A stretch of 64,000 nt of DNA from Pseudotabrizicola formosa (GTDB lineage Bacteria; Pseudomonadota; Alphaproteobacteria; Rhodobacterales; Rhodobacteraceae): positions 43,509 to 107,508 of the forward strand of contig NZ_PJOM01000006.1 of assembly GCF_002900965.1 (NCBI RefSeq), given 5' to 3'. The translations under genes and the position numbers were made by a program. Shown here piece after piece: positions 7,808-18,200 of this stretch. How positions within the stretch are numbered: the stretch's first letter is position 1; every line of letters begins with the position of its first letter. The notes below the pieces were generated by a model, which did no database searches, was not told the origin of the DNA, and was given only the letters and a program-made list of their open reading frames with translations.

Positions 7808-10210
7808 TCATGATGCATCCAAGTTGAACACGTCGAGCAGAAGGTCCGGATTGGTGCCGTGTCCTTGCAATTCATCAAGGAGCTGCAACAGAATTGGTCT
7901 ATAGCGAGAAACGGCGGCTGATTTTTGCAAATCGCGAGAGGGAGTTTTGTCGAAATCCGCCAGAGTTCTGTGAATGGCTTCGCCAAGATCATCAGCAAGT
8001 TGGTCCCGCCCGATGACGAGTGCTCCGGGAGACTTCATTCGCCAGCGCAAAAGTCCCGCCAGAAGGAACGGAGCGTAATTGAAGCGGGTATACTTGGTTC
8101 CAAGCTCCTGCCGGAATTCAATCAATACCCGTTTCCCGAGCAGGTCTACGTGCTTGCGATCAAGCAGCAGCGGGGCTGTCTCCGATCGTGACAGGAGAAA
8201 AGCGATGGCAGCCGTTTCACACCGATAGCTCCAGTCCTTTATCGGGGTGGCAAACAGCAAGGCAAGTGCTCTGCTTTCATCCTTCTGGGTGCGACATGTG
8301 CGGCCAAATCCTTGAAAAATGAGAACCCAATTCATCGAATGGGTTGCAAAAGGGTGTCGAAACAGCGGGCTGCGTGCCTCCCATGCATCCAACAGAATTC
8401 CTGGCAATTCCGGTGGAGAACGCCGGAATTGCCAGGTGAGGAACTTCAGGGATTCATTGTTCGCGATGACTTTTCCGCTGATCCGGTGACGAATATGCGC
8501 CATGGCGCGGTCAGTCATTCGTTCAAGTAGCAACACCATGCCTTCTGGGACTTCTGCAGGAATATCGCCATCACTGGAAATGCAGTATTCCCCGTTCGGT
8601 CGCGAGGCGAGGCGGGAAGCAAGGCTGGCCCAGTCAACAGCTTCCAAGCCAGCGTTTTCTCGCAGGAGATTGTAGAGACCAGAGGCACGAGGGCTGTCCT
8701 CCCATGCCCCCGTGCCACAGGGCAGAACCATCCGGTTAGGAATGGTCGCGGGTGCTGCGCCCAATTCGGCAATGAGATCATCCCAGGACTTCTGCACCTC
8801 ATCTGCACCATTCCAGTCAATAGTGAACTGCCGAGAAATTGCAGGGGCTTCGATAAGCAGCCTCGCGCGTCCCGCGGCCGGTGTCTGCTCCACCCGCAAT
8901 TCGACCTGAACCGCGGTGGGCAATCTGGATCCAATCTCGATCCGTGCCTTGCGCGGCCAAGGCTCCAGATCCTTACGCAGATGGACGCTAAACTCTGATT
9001 GATTGGGTTGAATTGCAAACCGCGCTGGTCGGGGAGAACGATAGATGCGCCCGGCGGGAAGTGTCTCGGAGCTATGGACGAGATCGTAGTTTGCGGCGCC
9101 ATCTTGGCCGAGAACAATGGTCGAAATGCGCGGCAGGAAATCGAAGTATACGGGTTCACCGGCCGCGTATCTTCTCGCGGCCTCAAGCGCACCGGCTGCA
9201 ACATTTGTGCTCTCCGGGACGACAATGGGGCAGTCGATCATAGCAATCATGTCTTCAGCGATAGCGGTCCTTATTTCGCCAGTCGTCAGAGTTTCGAAAA
9301 TGACCAGATCGCAGCCCTTGAATGCATGCAGATCGCTCGCCGAAAAATCCACTTCATCAAGAATAATGTCTGTATTCATGGTGACTTGGGAGAAACCCCC
9401 ACGCGCATTCCTGATGAGTTCCGGCTCGCATGCGCCGTCCAATGCCCAGGCAGAGGGGGAGCGGGCATGGTCTCTCCAGCCTGGATCGGGGATTGCCCCT
9501 GAAGTTTGAATCTGATTTCCGATGCCGGAACACAGTTCATCATAGCCGAGGCGGGACTTTAGCAGTGTTGCGGTCTGATGCCGTTCCGGCGCGAAAACCT
9601 GAACTCTTGCCCCTGCTTCAAGGCGCAGCGTCAACTTCTGAAGTGTGAAACCTTCACCGACATGGCCGAGGACGCCAATTCTCAGGCCGTTCCTCGGCGC
9701 GATCAAATCACCCGTGCTTGCCAGGCATCCCAGAACGCTCAGCACGGATCGCCATACGAGCAAGCCGCGCCCGAGGCGGGCGGTCGCCACCGCTGTGAGC
9801 AAGCGTTCCTGCAGCTCTTCGCTTGTGTCCGGGTGATCGTCTATCGCAATTGCACAGTATTTGGCCCCACGAGCATGGCCCGACAGTGCTGCGGCCAAGG
9901 CTGCGGGTGGCGTTTCGTGATCTGCAAGCATCCTGCGCACCAAACGTCTGCGATTGGATGTCCCGATGTCTCCCCAACCACCGCCGCGGCCATGCGGCGC
10001 GAGAGCGGCCTGTGAGCCTCCTACCCAGCTGTCGCGCCCCCTCGTTGCCACACCGCTATCTGTGCCAACGCGAACTACTGCCGGATTCAGGACTCCGGTG
10101 CTCGTATGCTGCCCGTCAATGTGTTCCTCACCATCTTCCTTGACCCGCCAATTACGTGCGGCGCAGTCCTTCCAGCCATTGAGATCATACCCGCAAAGCT
10201 TGCGTGACAT
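7808..10210 (-). CDS. large protein of the McrB-like/DUF2357 defence operon, possible Hsp70/actin-like fold
   Basis: The protein is 800 residues and I do not recognise the family by name. The first 350 residues run in the order expected of an Hsp70/actin-fold ATPase: GYDLNGWKD (7-15, phosphate-1-like), a helix pair after AIAIDDHPDTSEEL (120-134), RIGVLGHVGEGFTLQKL (177-193, phosphate-2-like), DLVIFETLTTGEI (301-313) and VAAGALEAAR (337-346, adenosine-motif-like). A beta-rich part and a helical C-terminal half follow. This is inference from pattern and not a confirmed homology; key acidic residues are altered, so it may be non-catalytic. Its ATG overlaps the DUF2357 stop by one base (TGATG), making it the fifth and last gene of the operon. 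No signal peptide or membrane segment is seen. Confidence 0.7.
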   Translation of the reverse strand: MSRKLCGYDLNGWKDCAARNWRVKEDGEEHIDGQHTSTGVLNPAVVRVGTDSGVATRGRDSWVGGSQAALAPHGRGGGWGDIGTSNRRRLVRRMLADHETPPAALAAALSGHARGAKYCAIAIDDHPDTSEELQERLLTAVATARLGRGLLVWRSVLSVLGCLASTGDLIAPRNGLRIGVLGHVGEGFTLQKLTLRLEAGARVQVFAPERHQTATLLKSRLGYDELCSGIGNQIQTSGAIPDPGWRDHARSPSAWALDGACEPELIRNARGGFSQVTMNTDIILDEVDFSASDLHAFKGCDLVIFETLTTGEIRTAIAEDMIAMIDCPIVVPESTNVAAGALEAARRYAAGEPVYFDFLPRISTIVLGQDGAANYDLVHSSETLPAGRIYRSPRPARFAIQPNQSEFSVHLRKDLEPWPRKARIEIGSRLPTAVQVELRVEQTPAAGRARLLIEAPAISRQFTIDWNGADEVQKSWDDLIAELGAAPATIPNRMVLPCGTGAWEDSPRASGLYNLLRENAGLEAVDWASLASRLASRPNGEYCISSDGDIPAEVPEGMVLLLERMTDRAMAHIRHRISGKVIANNESLKFLTWQFRRSPPELPGILLDAWEARSPLFRHPFATHSMNWVLIFQGFGRTCRTQKDESRALALLFATPIKDWSYRCETAAIAFLLSRSETAPLLLDRKHVDLLGKRVLIEFRQELGTKYTRFNYAPFLLAGLLRWRMKSPGALVIGRDQLADDLGEAIHRTLADFDKTPSRDLQKSAAVSRYRPILLQLLDELQGHGTNPDLLLDVFNLDAS

Positions 10211-11712
10211 CAGGCAACTCCCCAGATGTCACGCTGCAGAAACGTGCGAATAGCGGCGCGCCCTGCCTTAAGGGACGGTCCTGCAGCGTCAAAGGAAATG
10301 GCCTCGACAAATGCTCCGCTGCTGTCGGCATGGGCGGTCTGAGGTTCGTGATGTCCGGGGGTCAGGATCATGCCATGGCGGATGCGCTCCTGCTGGTTTG
10401 ACACTTTCATGAGCTGCGCCACACGTGTGGCGGCTTCATTGGCCGCTGTGATCGGATCCAGCCGATCCATCGCATGCGGTGTCCAGACCGCAACGCGATG
10501 GGGAAATGCAGTGGCATCGAAGGGGTCCGAGATACGCAAGGCGACATGCGCCCGTGCAAGAGTCAATAGTGTTCCCGGCCCCTCGGGTCTGGCCATTACC
10601 TCAACTACCCGGCCCAGTGATTTTATCCAGAATACCGCGATGGGGCGTTCCTGCTCAAACCAGATGCCGCTGGCCGCCTCATCCCGGAAGTGGATTGGAG
10701 CCTGGGCAACGAGTTCTGCCCCGTCCATCTCATCCAAGGCCAGAACGATGGCGAGGACTGAGAAGTCCGTCCATGTCTGCGCCTGCCAGGCCCAGAGTTC
10801 ATCCAGCGCCTTTTCACGCCGCAGCAGGGCTTCCCAGGCTTTGCGGATGTCGCGGTAGACTCTGTCCTCCAGCAGCACATAATTCGGTGTGATATCAGCG
10901 TTCGCGATGCCTACGCCGAGCGCGGCAAGATCTGCTGCAAGGCTTCTACACAGCTTCACATAGCCCAGCACAGCTTGATATCGGCTGCTGCCCTGCGCCT
11001 TTGGATGCTCGCGTATCCATTCGCGACCGACAACATCGGCTAGGCGAAGATAGGCATTGGTGACACGGTTCTCCAGCGTGTCGAAGTTCTCATGCCTCGC
11101 GACTGCGAGGATGCGCTGATCCGCGCCCGCACGTTCGGCGGTTGATCTTCCTGGCTGTCGCGATAGCCATTGCATGGAGCCCCGGTCCATCTCCTGCACG
11201 CGGTCAAGAGGCGTCAGTTCGCGGTTTCGGCGCAGGACACGCCGGATACGTTCACGGAACTGCTTGAGGACCGGCGACATTTCCCGCGCCTGCCGCACGA
11301 TCTCGGCCATGCGTGGATCATCCTCGCGCTCGGCCCGATCCCATGCTGCCGCGAGATGCTGCCAAAGGGTGGAGGGATCGTCGAGGGCTTCGCCCAACTC
11401 TTGCACCCGCGCCGTAACCTCGTTCATCCTGGTCAGGGCGGCCAGTGCGCCGGGGTCAGCCTCGTCTCCGGCTCTTCCGCGCGGGCGCAGGGGAAAGCCC
11501 TCACGTGCCGGGGCCTTGGACGATTGCCTTTTCGGGTAAGGATGCTGGAGCAAATCCCGCCGCCGATCACCCACTTTGCCACGCATCACGGCGACATGTT
11601 CGCCCGCCGGCTCACCGCCGTCGCTCTCGGACAGAAGGCAATCAGATCGCCGAAAAGGCTCTCCATCCTCAAGGGAGGCATCGGACCAAGGCCGCCGCAG
11701 CCGAAGAAACAT
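10210..11712 (-). CDS. DUF2357-domain protein (McrC N-terminal-like), no nuclease motif visible
   Basis: The protein is 500 residues. Residues about 90-330 match the DUF2357 pattern; the diagnostic piece is HENFDTLENRVTNAYLRLAD, which in this family is the E-x(1-2)-T-x-E-N-R motif. DUF2357 is known as the N-terminal domain of McrC-like partners (COG1700) of McrB-type AAA+ ATPases. Unlike usual COG1700 proteins I cannot find a D...E-x-K nuclease triad in the C-terminal third. It may therefore be an adaptor that stimulates the ATPase. The first 85 residues are low-complexity and arginine-rich. It overlaps the genes on both sides by one base (TGATG), so expression is strictly coupled with the AAA+ ATPase. 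Confidence 0.8.
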   Translation of the reverse strand: MFLRLRRPWSDASLEDGEPFRRSDCLLSESDGGEPAGEHVAVMRGKVGDRRRDLLQHPYPKRQSSKAPAREGFPLRPRGRAGDEADPGALAALTRMNEVTARVQELGEALDDPSTLWQHLAAAWDRAEREDDPRMAEIVRQAREMSPVLKQFRERIRRVLRRNRELTPLDRVQEMDRGSMQWLSRQPGRSTAERAGADQRILAVARHENFDTLENRVTNAYLRLADVVGREWIREHPKAQGSSRYQAVLGYVKLCRSLAADLAALGVGIANADITPNYVLLEDRVYRDIRKAWEALLRREKALDELWAWQAQTWTDFSVLAIVLALDEMDGAELVAQAPIHFRDEAASGIWFEQERPIAVFWIKSLGRVVEVMARPEGPGTLLTLARAHVALRISDPFDATAFPHRVAVWTPHAMDRLDPITAANEAATRVAQLMKVSNQQERIRHGMILTPGHHEPQTAHADSSGAFVEAISFDAAGPSLKAGRAAIRTFLQRDIWGVA

Positions 11713-13727
11713 CAGCGAATAACCCCTTTCCAGACAAATTGCCCAGTCCCTTCGGCAGCATCGACCGATTGTCTGATCGCATCTGCCAGAGCCTCGTCTC
11801 CCAGATCCTCGGAGAGCTTTCTCAGCCGATCAAAATGCTGGCCCATTTCCTCGACATCAACACCACGAAGCTTGGGCAAAAGCCGCATCTCGATCTGATC
11901 CGCAAGAGCAGTCGAGACCCGGTCGGAGATGCTCTCCACTTCAGGATAGGCGGAGGTAAACGCTAGTATTGCTCGACCCAGCCGATGGCCGAAGGGCTTG
12001 CCAAAATTCTGCATCAGCTCAAGCATTTCGTCGATCCGGCCCCGTGCGCGCAACTGTTCGGCACCTGGCAGACTGCGTGCGCACCAGCGATCCCATTGCC
12101 GTCGGCTGAGGGCGCGCTCTTGCGGCGGCTGGTTCGTGACATTCGCCTGAACCAGAGTCCGAGGTGCGCCGAAGCGCATCACGTTGGCCCGGTCAACTAC
12201 CTTGTCTGACAAGGACTGGGTGCTTTCGTCCTCGTTCATCGTGCCCGCGAAAAGAAGGTTGTAGCCTGGAAAAATGCGCTGCTGCGCCTTTGGGATTTCC
12301 AGCTCTATTTCTGCGTCTTTGCGCAAATTGCGATCGGATTCACGTCCCTTTGCAGGACGGCTTTCAAGGCGGCTCAGGAAATCGGAGAAATAATACTCGA
12401 CGCGCGCGAGATTCATCTCATCCAGAAGGATCATCAGCATACGATCATTGACCGCATCTTCGTTGTTCTGCTCATCAAGGGCGAAAAGAGCACGCGCCAT
12501 GTCGGTGGGGCGGAAACGACCCTCGATATAATTGTAGAAACCCATCAGGTCCTGCGGGCTGTCCCATCTGGGCTGAACCGGAATCTGGAGAAAGCCGATG
12601 CCCATTCCGGCCGCATATTGACGGGGAAGCTGGCTTTTCCCTGTGCCGGAAATGCCTGCCAAGACAGCCATCTGCGTCGTATCGTTCACCTTCATTGCGG
12701 TATGGAAAGCGTGCAGTGTCCGATCAGGATAGGTCAGGCCATAGGCTTTGAAGCGGTCCTTTACGCTTTTCAGGGCGTCTGCTTCGTTCATCGCCGGAGC
12801 CAACGGCCATGAAACAAGTCCATTTAAAACCTGCGGCGGTTGCTTCAACTCGCGCAACGGATCTTCTTCGGGTGCGCCTGCCTGGCCTGTCGCCTGACCG
12901 CGTGCTTTCTCAATCTCGCGCTCGATGCTCGCCTTGCGGGCTTCCAGTTCCCCGATCCGGTCGAGAGCCACACTCTGTTCATGCACGAGATCGTTGCTGC
13001 GCTGCCGCGCCGCTGCGACTTCAGCCGCGAGGCGTTCGGATTCATCCTTCTGGGCGCTATGGTTCATCCGCGCCGATGCAAGCCTGTCCTCGAGTTCATT
13101 GAGCTCGGAGGTCTTTGCCGCGATTTTCCCCGTCAGGACAGCCGCATCAGCCTCCAACCGTTTCGCTTCATTTTCAAGAGCGTTGATCCGAGCTTCTGCC
13201 GCTTGCAGGGCATCCAGATTTTCCCGGAGCGATTGCACCTCGCTCTCAAGCCTCTCGCGCTCCTGACTGAGGGTCTCGATCCTGTGATCAATGCCTTCGG
13301 CCTTCGAAAGCCGATCCTTTACCTCTTCCAGATTTGCTCTGGCCTCAGCCAGCGTAGCCTCAGCCTCAAGCTTCTCGGTCCGGGCCGCCTCCGTCTCATG
13401 CCGGATCGCCTCGACCTCGCTACGTCTGGCCTCGGATTGGTTCCACTCAGCGAGCAGATCATCGCGCTTGCGTTCCAGTGCATCTACCTCGGCGCCGATC
13501 TCGGCAACATGGGCAAGTGCCTGGCGGCGTTTCTCAAGATCGTCCTCGAGATCTGCGATGGTTCTGCGCTTCTCCTCAATCCGGGCCGCGACTGCACGCT
13601 CTTCCTCCAGCGGACCTGCCAAAGCAACGGCTTTGTCATGTTGTGCAGCGAGGAAAACCATCACCAGAGCCAGAACAGCAAGCGCAACCGCAAGCGCGAG
13701 GAAGACAAACATATTTGTTTCGAACAT
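11712..13727 (-). CDS. membrane-anchored coiled-coil McrB-like AAA+ ATPase
   Basis: The protein is 671 residues. A transmembrane helix (6-28) is followed by a long coiled coil (about 38-280) and an AAA+ domain (about 300-560). Walker A is GISGTGKS (358-365), Walker B is LMILLDEMN (431-439) and a sensor-1-like element is AGTMNEDES (494-502). DKVVDRANV (508-516) holds the arginine finger. MNEDE replaces the MNTAD signature of McrB GTPases, so nucleotide preference is uncertain. Coiled coil fused to an McrB-like motor is the hallmark of CoCoNuT-type systems, in which the coil is thought to sense or hold RNA or translation components; applying that here is inference. It lies 10 bp after the coiled-coil protein gene and overlaps the DUF2357 gene. 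Confidence 0.85.
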   Translation of the reverse strand: MFETNMFVFLALAVALAVLALVMVFLAAQHDKAVALAGPLEEERAVAARIEEKRRTIADLEDDLEKRRQALAHVAEIGAEVDALERKRDDLLAEWNQSEARRSEVEAIRHETEAARTEKLEAEATLAEARANLEEVKDRLSKAEGIDHRIETLSQERERLESEVQSLRENLDALQAAEARINALENEAKRLEADAAVLTGKIAAKTSELNELEDRLASARMNHSAQKDESERLAAEVAAARQRSNDLVHEQSVALDRIGELEARKASIEREIEKARGQATGQAGAPEEDPLRELKQPPQVLNGLVSWPLAPAMNEADALKSVKDRFKAYGLTYPDRTLHAFHTAMKVNDTTQMAVLAGISGTGKSQLPRQYAAGMGIGFLQIPVQPRWDSPQDLMGFYNYIEGRFRPTDMARALFALDEQNNEDAVNDRMLMILLDEMNLARVEYYFSDFLSRLESRPAKGRESDRNLRKDAEIELEIPKAQQRIFPGYNLLFAGTMNEDESTQSLSDKVVDRANVMRFGAPRTLVQANVTNQPPQERALSRRQWDRWCARSLPGAEQLRARGRIDEMLELMQNFGKPFGHRLGRAILAFTSAYPEVESISDRVSTALADQIEMRLLPKLRGVDVEEMGQHFDRLRKLSEDLGDEALADAIRQSVDAAEGTGQFVWKGVIR

Positions 13728-13737
13728 CAGCTTAGCC

Positions 13738-15252
13738 TCAATCGTTCGCTTCGGGCGGTGCCGAAACCGGGTCGGCAGCTATTTCAGCGACGCCTTCGGG
13801 CAAGGGTCCTCGCTGCGGCACCTCGTCCGTCGCACGTCCAGAGCTTTCTGCCGCCGCTATCTGCGACTGCAGATTAGAGAGGTGAACCTCCAATGATGCC
13901 ACCTGCGGTGCCAGCGCGGCACGCTGAGCTTCCAGTCGCTGGATTTCCGCATCGAGCGATGTCTTGGACGTCTCGCGCGATGCGACATCCTGACGGATAG
14001 CCGCGGCAGCAGCCTGCGCCTCTGTCAGGCGTTGGGTTGCGGTTCCGATATCGCCTTCCACGGCTGACAGCCTGACCCGCGCAGCCTCCAAGGCAGACGT
14101 CCGCTCCGCCAACTCGGAGGCAATCGCGGAACTACGGGCCTCAAGAGCCGATAGCTCCTGCGCGGCCTCAGTAATCCGGGTGAGAACTGCCCCTCGGTTC
14201 GCAATCTCAAGGGCCAGGCGCGCCACTTCATCCCGTGCAGAATCCCGCTCGGCTACCACTGTCGCGACTTCCTGTCTCGCCGTAGCAAGTGCCTGTTGTT
14301 GCTCACTTATGCGGGTGGTCAGCCCATCAAGCCGCGCCTGAAGCGTCTCGCTTTCAGTGCCGAGAGCAGCGACGCGCGCTTCAACGGTGCCAACATCTGC
14401 AGATAAGCGATCACGTTGTCCGGCCAGACCGGCGATCGCCTCTGTCAGGGTCGTGCGTTGTGCTAGAGCCTGACTTACCTCGGCCTGCAGTGTGCCGGCC
14501 TCCCCGCGAAGCTTTTCGCGTTCTGTCTCCAGAGCTGAAAGGCTTTGTTGTCCGGCCGTGATACGCGCCTCTAGGTCGGCCAGATCGTCAGAGCGGGCAG
14601 TCAACGCGGCCATCCGCACCGTAAGATCATCAAACTCGGAGCGCAGTCCTGTCAACTCGTCTCGTTTGGCAGTGACCTCGGTGTCAAGACGTGTGCGTTC
14701 GCTCCGCAGGCCGGCAATTTCGTCGGTCAGCCCGTCGCGCGTAGCTGTCAGGTCGGCAATGCCTCGCTGAAGTGCATCGCGGTCATTTGTGAGCGAAGCT
14801 ATACGTTGCTCAAGCTCGCGGGCCGACCTTTCGAGTGCTGAAAGGCTTCCGGTAAGCCGCGCCGCTTCGGCGATGGTCTCATTGGCGGCCGCCAATCTTG
14901 CTGTCAGACCCTCGATCTCTGCGGCCAAGGCATCACGGCGCGCAAGCGATCCGTCACGCTCGGCAGCGGTGCGGGCTGCATCCTCATTGAGACCGCGCAA
15001 CTCTTCCTGCCGCAGCGTCAAATTGGATTGAACTTCGGCGCGGCTTGCCAAAAGAGCATCCCTCTCTGCGCTAAGCCTGTCGCGTTCACCGGTATAGTAG
15101 TCCACATCACCAGCGATTGTGCCGTAGGTCCGATGTAGGGCATTCGTCTGAACCCCCAGCCAAGCAACCCCGCCGACCGCTAGAACCGCAAGAACAGATG
15201 CGACGGTCGTATGGGTGCGCTGCCTACGCGAGGTCTCGTTCGATGAGGTCAA
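13738..15252 (-). CDS. single-pass membrane protein with a ~420-residue coiled coil
   Basis: The protein is 504 residues. A basic N-terminus and one transmembrane helix (about 17-37, VASVLAVLAVGGVAWLG) precede a nearly uninterrupted heptad-rich coiled coil (about 50-470) dominated by E, R, L, A and D. A short proline-rich acidic tail ends the protein. No enzymatic motif is present. The start is TTG at 15252, 29 bp inside the helicase gene; no ATG or GTG is available in frame before the membrane helix. The topology copies that of the AAA+ protein next door, so the two probably pair through their coils at the inner membrane. A generic structural coiled-coil protein is the alternative, but tight coupling inside the operon argues for a system component. 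Confidence 0.82.
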   Translation of the reverse strand: MTSSNETSRRQRTHTTVASVLAVLAVGGVAWLGVQTNALHRTYGTIAGDVDYYTGERDRLSAERDALLASRAEVQSNLTLRQEELRGLNEDAARTAAERDGSLARRDALAAEIEGLTARLAAANETIAEAARLTGSLSALERSARELEQRIASLTNDRDALQRGIADLTATRDGLTDEIAGLRSERTRLDTEVTAKRDELTGLRSEFDDLTVRMAALTARSDDLADLEARITAGQQSLSALETEREKLRGEAGTLQAEVSQALAQRTTLTEAIAGLAGQRDRLSADVGTVEARVAALGTESETLQARLDGLTTRISEQQQALATARQEVATVVAERDSARDEVARLALEIANRGAVLTRITEAAQELSALEARSSAIASELAERTSALEAARVRLSAVEGDIGTATQRLTEAQAAAAAIRQDVASRETSKTSLDAEIQRLEAQRAALAPQVASLEVHLSNLQSQIAAAESSGRATDEVPQRGPLPEGVAEIAADPVSAPPEAND

Positions 15253-18200
15253 GACATGCCTCCATATCCTTGGCTAATTCATCCACCCAGAAGCGGCGCA
15301 CGCGCCACCCGAGCGATTTCAGTTGATGGTCGCGCCAGTGGTCAGACAACTTTCGCCCACCGTCCGTGCCCTCGTGGAAAAGCCGACCATCCACTTCGAG
15401 GTCGAGTTTGATGTCTCCGGCACCAAAAAGCGCGAAATCCAGCCTGCGGCCGGCGATCTCGAACTGAGGTTTCGGGGTCAGGCCGCGATCGACAAGCGCA
15501 TGATAGACTTTGCGCTCCCAGTCGCTGTCGAAAACACCTTCGCCGCTGCGTTTCCTCGGCTCCGTTGCAGCGGCCGCAAGCGCCGCGAGGGATCGGACCT
15601 TGCCGCTTCGGGCATGGTCAAGATCCCCGAAAACATGGGCAACCGCGCGTGCGCGAGAAATGGCAACATTCAGGCGACGGTGATCTTTCTGCACGAATGT
15701 AACTGCCGACATTCGGCTGCTGGCACCGAGCGTGGGAGAAAAGAGCATGACGTCGCGTTCCTGACCCTGGAAGCCATCGACAGTTGCAACGCGGAAGTCT
15801 GCTGCCTCAAGCTTGTGAGATGGCAGCCTGGCCCGAACAGCCTGTTCGATCGCATGGACCTGGCCCCTGAAGGGGGAGGTCACACCAACGGTTCCCTCAT
15901 AGCCCTCTTGCAAGAGCAACGACTCGAGATGGCTGACAATGGCAGCAACCTCAGCCGGGTTGACGTTGTTCGCCTCCATCGCCATCGGCGCCGGAACATG
16001 GGTCCAGTCGATTCCGGGTTTGCGCCCCTTTGGCGGGTTGATCGTCTTCGGATCATAGGCCGTCCGCAAGGCCTGCCCGTAGAACTCCCGGCTGATATAG
16101 TCGACGATCGGACCTGCCGAACGGTATTGCTGCCGAAGCATAATACGTTCGTATCCGGGCACGCGCCGCGCAAAGTCGAATAGAGAATTACGGCTTTGAG
16201 CGTAGCGGCTCATCCGGGCGACCGGCAAACCCTGCGCTTGCATCAGATTGCGATCCTGTGCCTGGCCAAGCTGCGCAATGAAGCTGAGTTGTCGATTATC
16301 ACCGACCACAACCGCCCGCCGCGCCCTGGCGAGCAGAGGAAGGGCTGAGGCAATGTCGCATTGGCTGGCTTCATCAAAGATGACCAGATCGAACAGATCC
16401 TCTGTCAGAGGAATACGTTTGGGTGTGCCAAGGACAGATGCCAGCCAAAGAGGGCGGTGCCGCACGACAGCTTGGGCGAGATCGCCGGGGAGCGGGCCGT
16501 TTGCACCATGAAAATCAACGTCGGCCTTAGCGTGATCAAGGCTCTCTCGTGCCTCGGAAGATATGGCGGTGCGGGTTTTCAGGGCAACGGGCAGCAATGT
16601 CCTGGACAGTTCAGCAATGGAATTGCTGAGCGCCATCACGTCACCTGAAGCGCCAAGACGATCTCTGTCAGCACGGCGAAGCGCCAGTTCTCGTTCCAGG
16701 TCGGTGCCCCCTGAGGCATTGAGCGTTCCAGCCGAATCCCTGCTCCAGAAAAAGCTACGCAACCACGCGAGCAGCTTTCTCAGGCCTCTTACTCTCTCCT
16801 GAACCTCCTTGGTCGCGCCCGCATTAGCATTCGGTTGCAAGTGCTTACCCCGAGATTCATGGCGCTCAATAAGCTCTGCTATTTTGCATTCCAGCTCTGC
16901 TCGCCGCGACATCACATCCAGCGACGCCGCGCGATCAGCGGCCAGTTGGCTGAGCCGGGCGTGCAGCAGTTCATCATAGGGCCGCCCGGCCTGGTGCTGT
17001 CCTGAGATGATTTCCGTAAGCACTGCGGAGAACGACACGTCGATATCGCGCGCGGGATCAAGTGTGCGAACTAGGAAAGGGGCTTCAGGCGCCAGAGCCC
17101 CTATCCTGTCCTCGACCGCGTCCAGCGCCTGATGGTTTTTTGACGCAACCAGAACGGAACCGCCCGCCATCAGGACCGAAGCGGCCATCGATACGATAGC
17201 CTGCGACTTACCGGTCCCGGGTGGACCGGTGACGACGGTCAGGGGCGCGCGACATGCCGATCGCACTGCCGCAATTTGTTCGGCATTTAGCGGCCCGACA
17301 TTGATCGCCGGGAACTCTGCGTTAGGCGTTTGCGAGGTAAGACCAAGCACCGGTGCCAAAGCGGTGGTGGCCAATCGATCCGGTGACCATGTTGCGATCT
17401 GGTCGAGGTCACGAACCGCGCCAGCTGTGAAGCTGCTGTCATCCGGCAGGAACAGTGCTGCCGCGTCGAAGATGCCCTGACCGTCCGGGCTGAGCTCTGC
17501 TATGGTCCAGTCTCCAGTAACCTTCATCCGCATTTGGCCGGCCGCAGCATCGCGCAGCCGTGAAAGAAACTCCTCACCTGAAAACCCTATGCCGTCACTA
17601 TGGACGAACACTTCAGCCAGTTCCTTGGCCCGCCACCCGGTCATACGCGCGGCGCCTTTCAGCCAGTCGGGGTTGACCAAAACATCATCGGCCGGGATCT
17701 CGACCAGAAGCTTGCCGTCAGCGCGCCGCCACTCCGCGGCAATCAACCCGATTGGCCAGATCGCTGGCACACCAGATCTGCGCCCGATTCCGATGGGCCA
17801 GCCGATGGCAAGGGCATTTTCATTGGCCTCTCTTCGCAGAAGGGCGGCCCGGAAATCCGAGGACAAAGCATCGAGTTCGATCGTCAGAAGCGTTGTCTGC
17901 CCCTTCCCAGGCAGAATCGGGCCACGACCGGCAACGAGGTGCCATGCGCTGCCATGACGGTCTGGAGCCTCGGTTGTCGCGCCGCGCGGATCCGCCCTCA
18001 ACGCGGACCGCCAGTAGCGCAACAAGGCCTGAGGATCGAGGTGCCCGGCAGTCTCGGCGTCTGACAGGATCTCTGTATCCACGACATCCCGAACAGACCG
18101 GCTGAAAGGGGCGGCGACAAGTGTCGAGCCAGCCGCCGCAGCGCCATCCTCGTGCGCACGAGGGCTCCTGACGACGCTCAATGCCGCCGGAGCCACAGGT

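Noticed and set aside
7655..7813. 52-codon open frame starting MTEAIALSQAG after the LysR gene
   Set aside because: It resembles nothing known, overlaps the end of the 800-residue gene, and has only a GGAG touching the ATG.
11712..13727. MoxR-type chaperone ATPase
   Set aside because: No vWA partner, and the context with DUF2357 and the MNxDE element fits McrB-like motors better.
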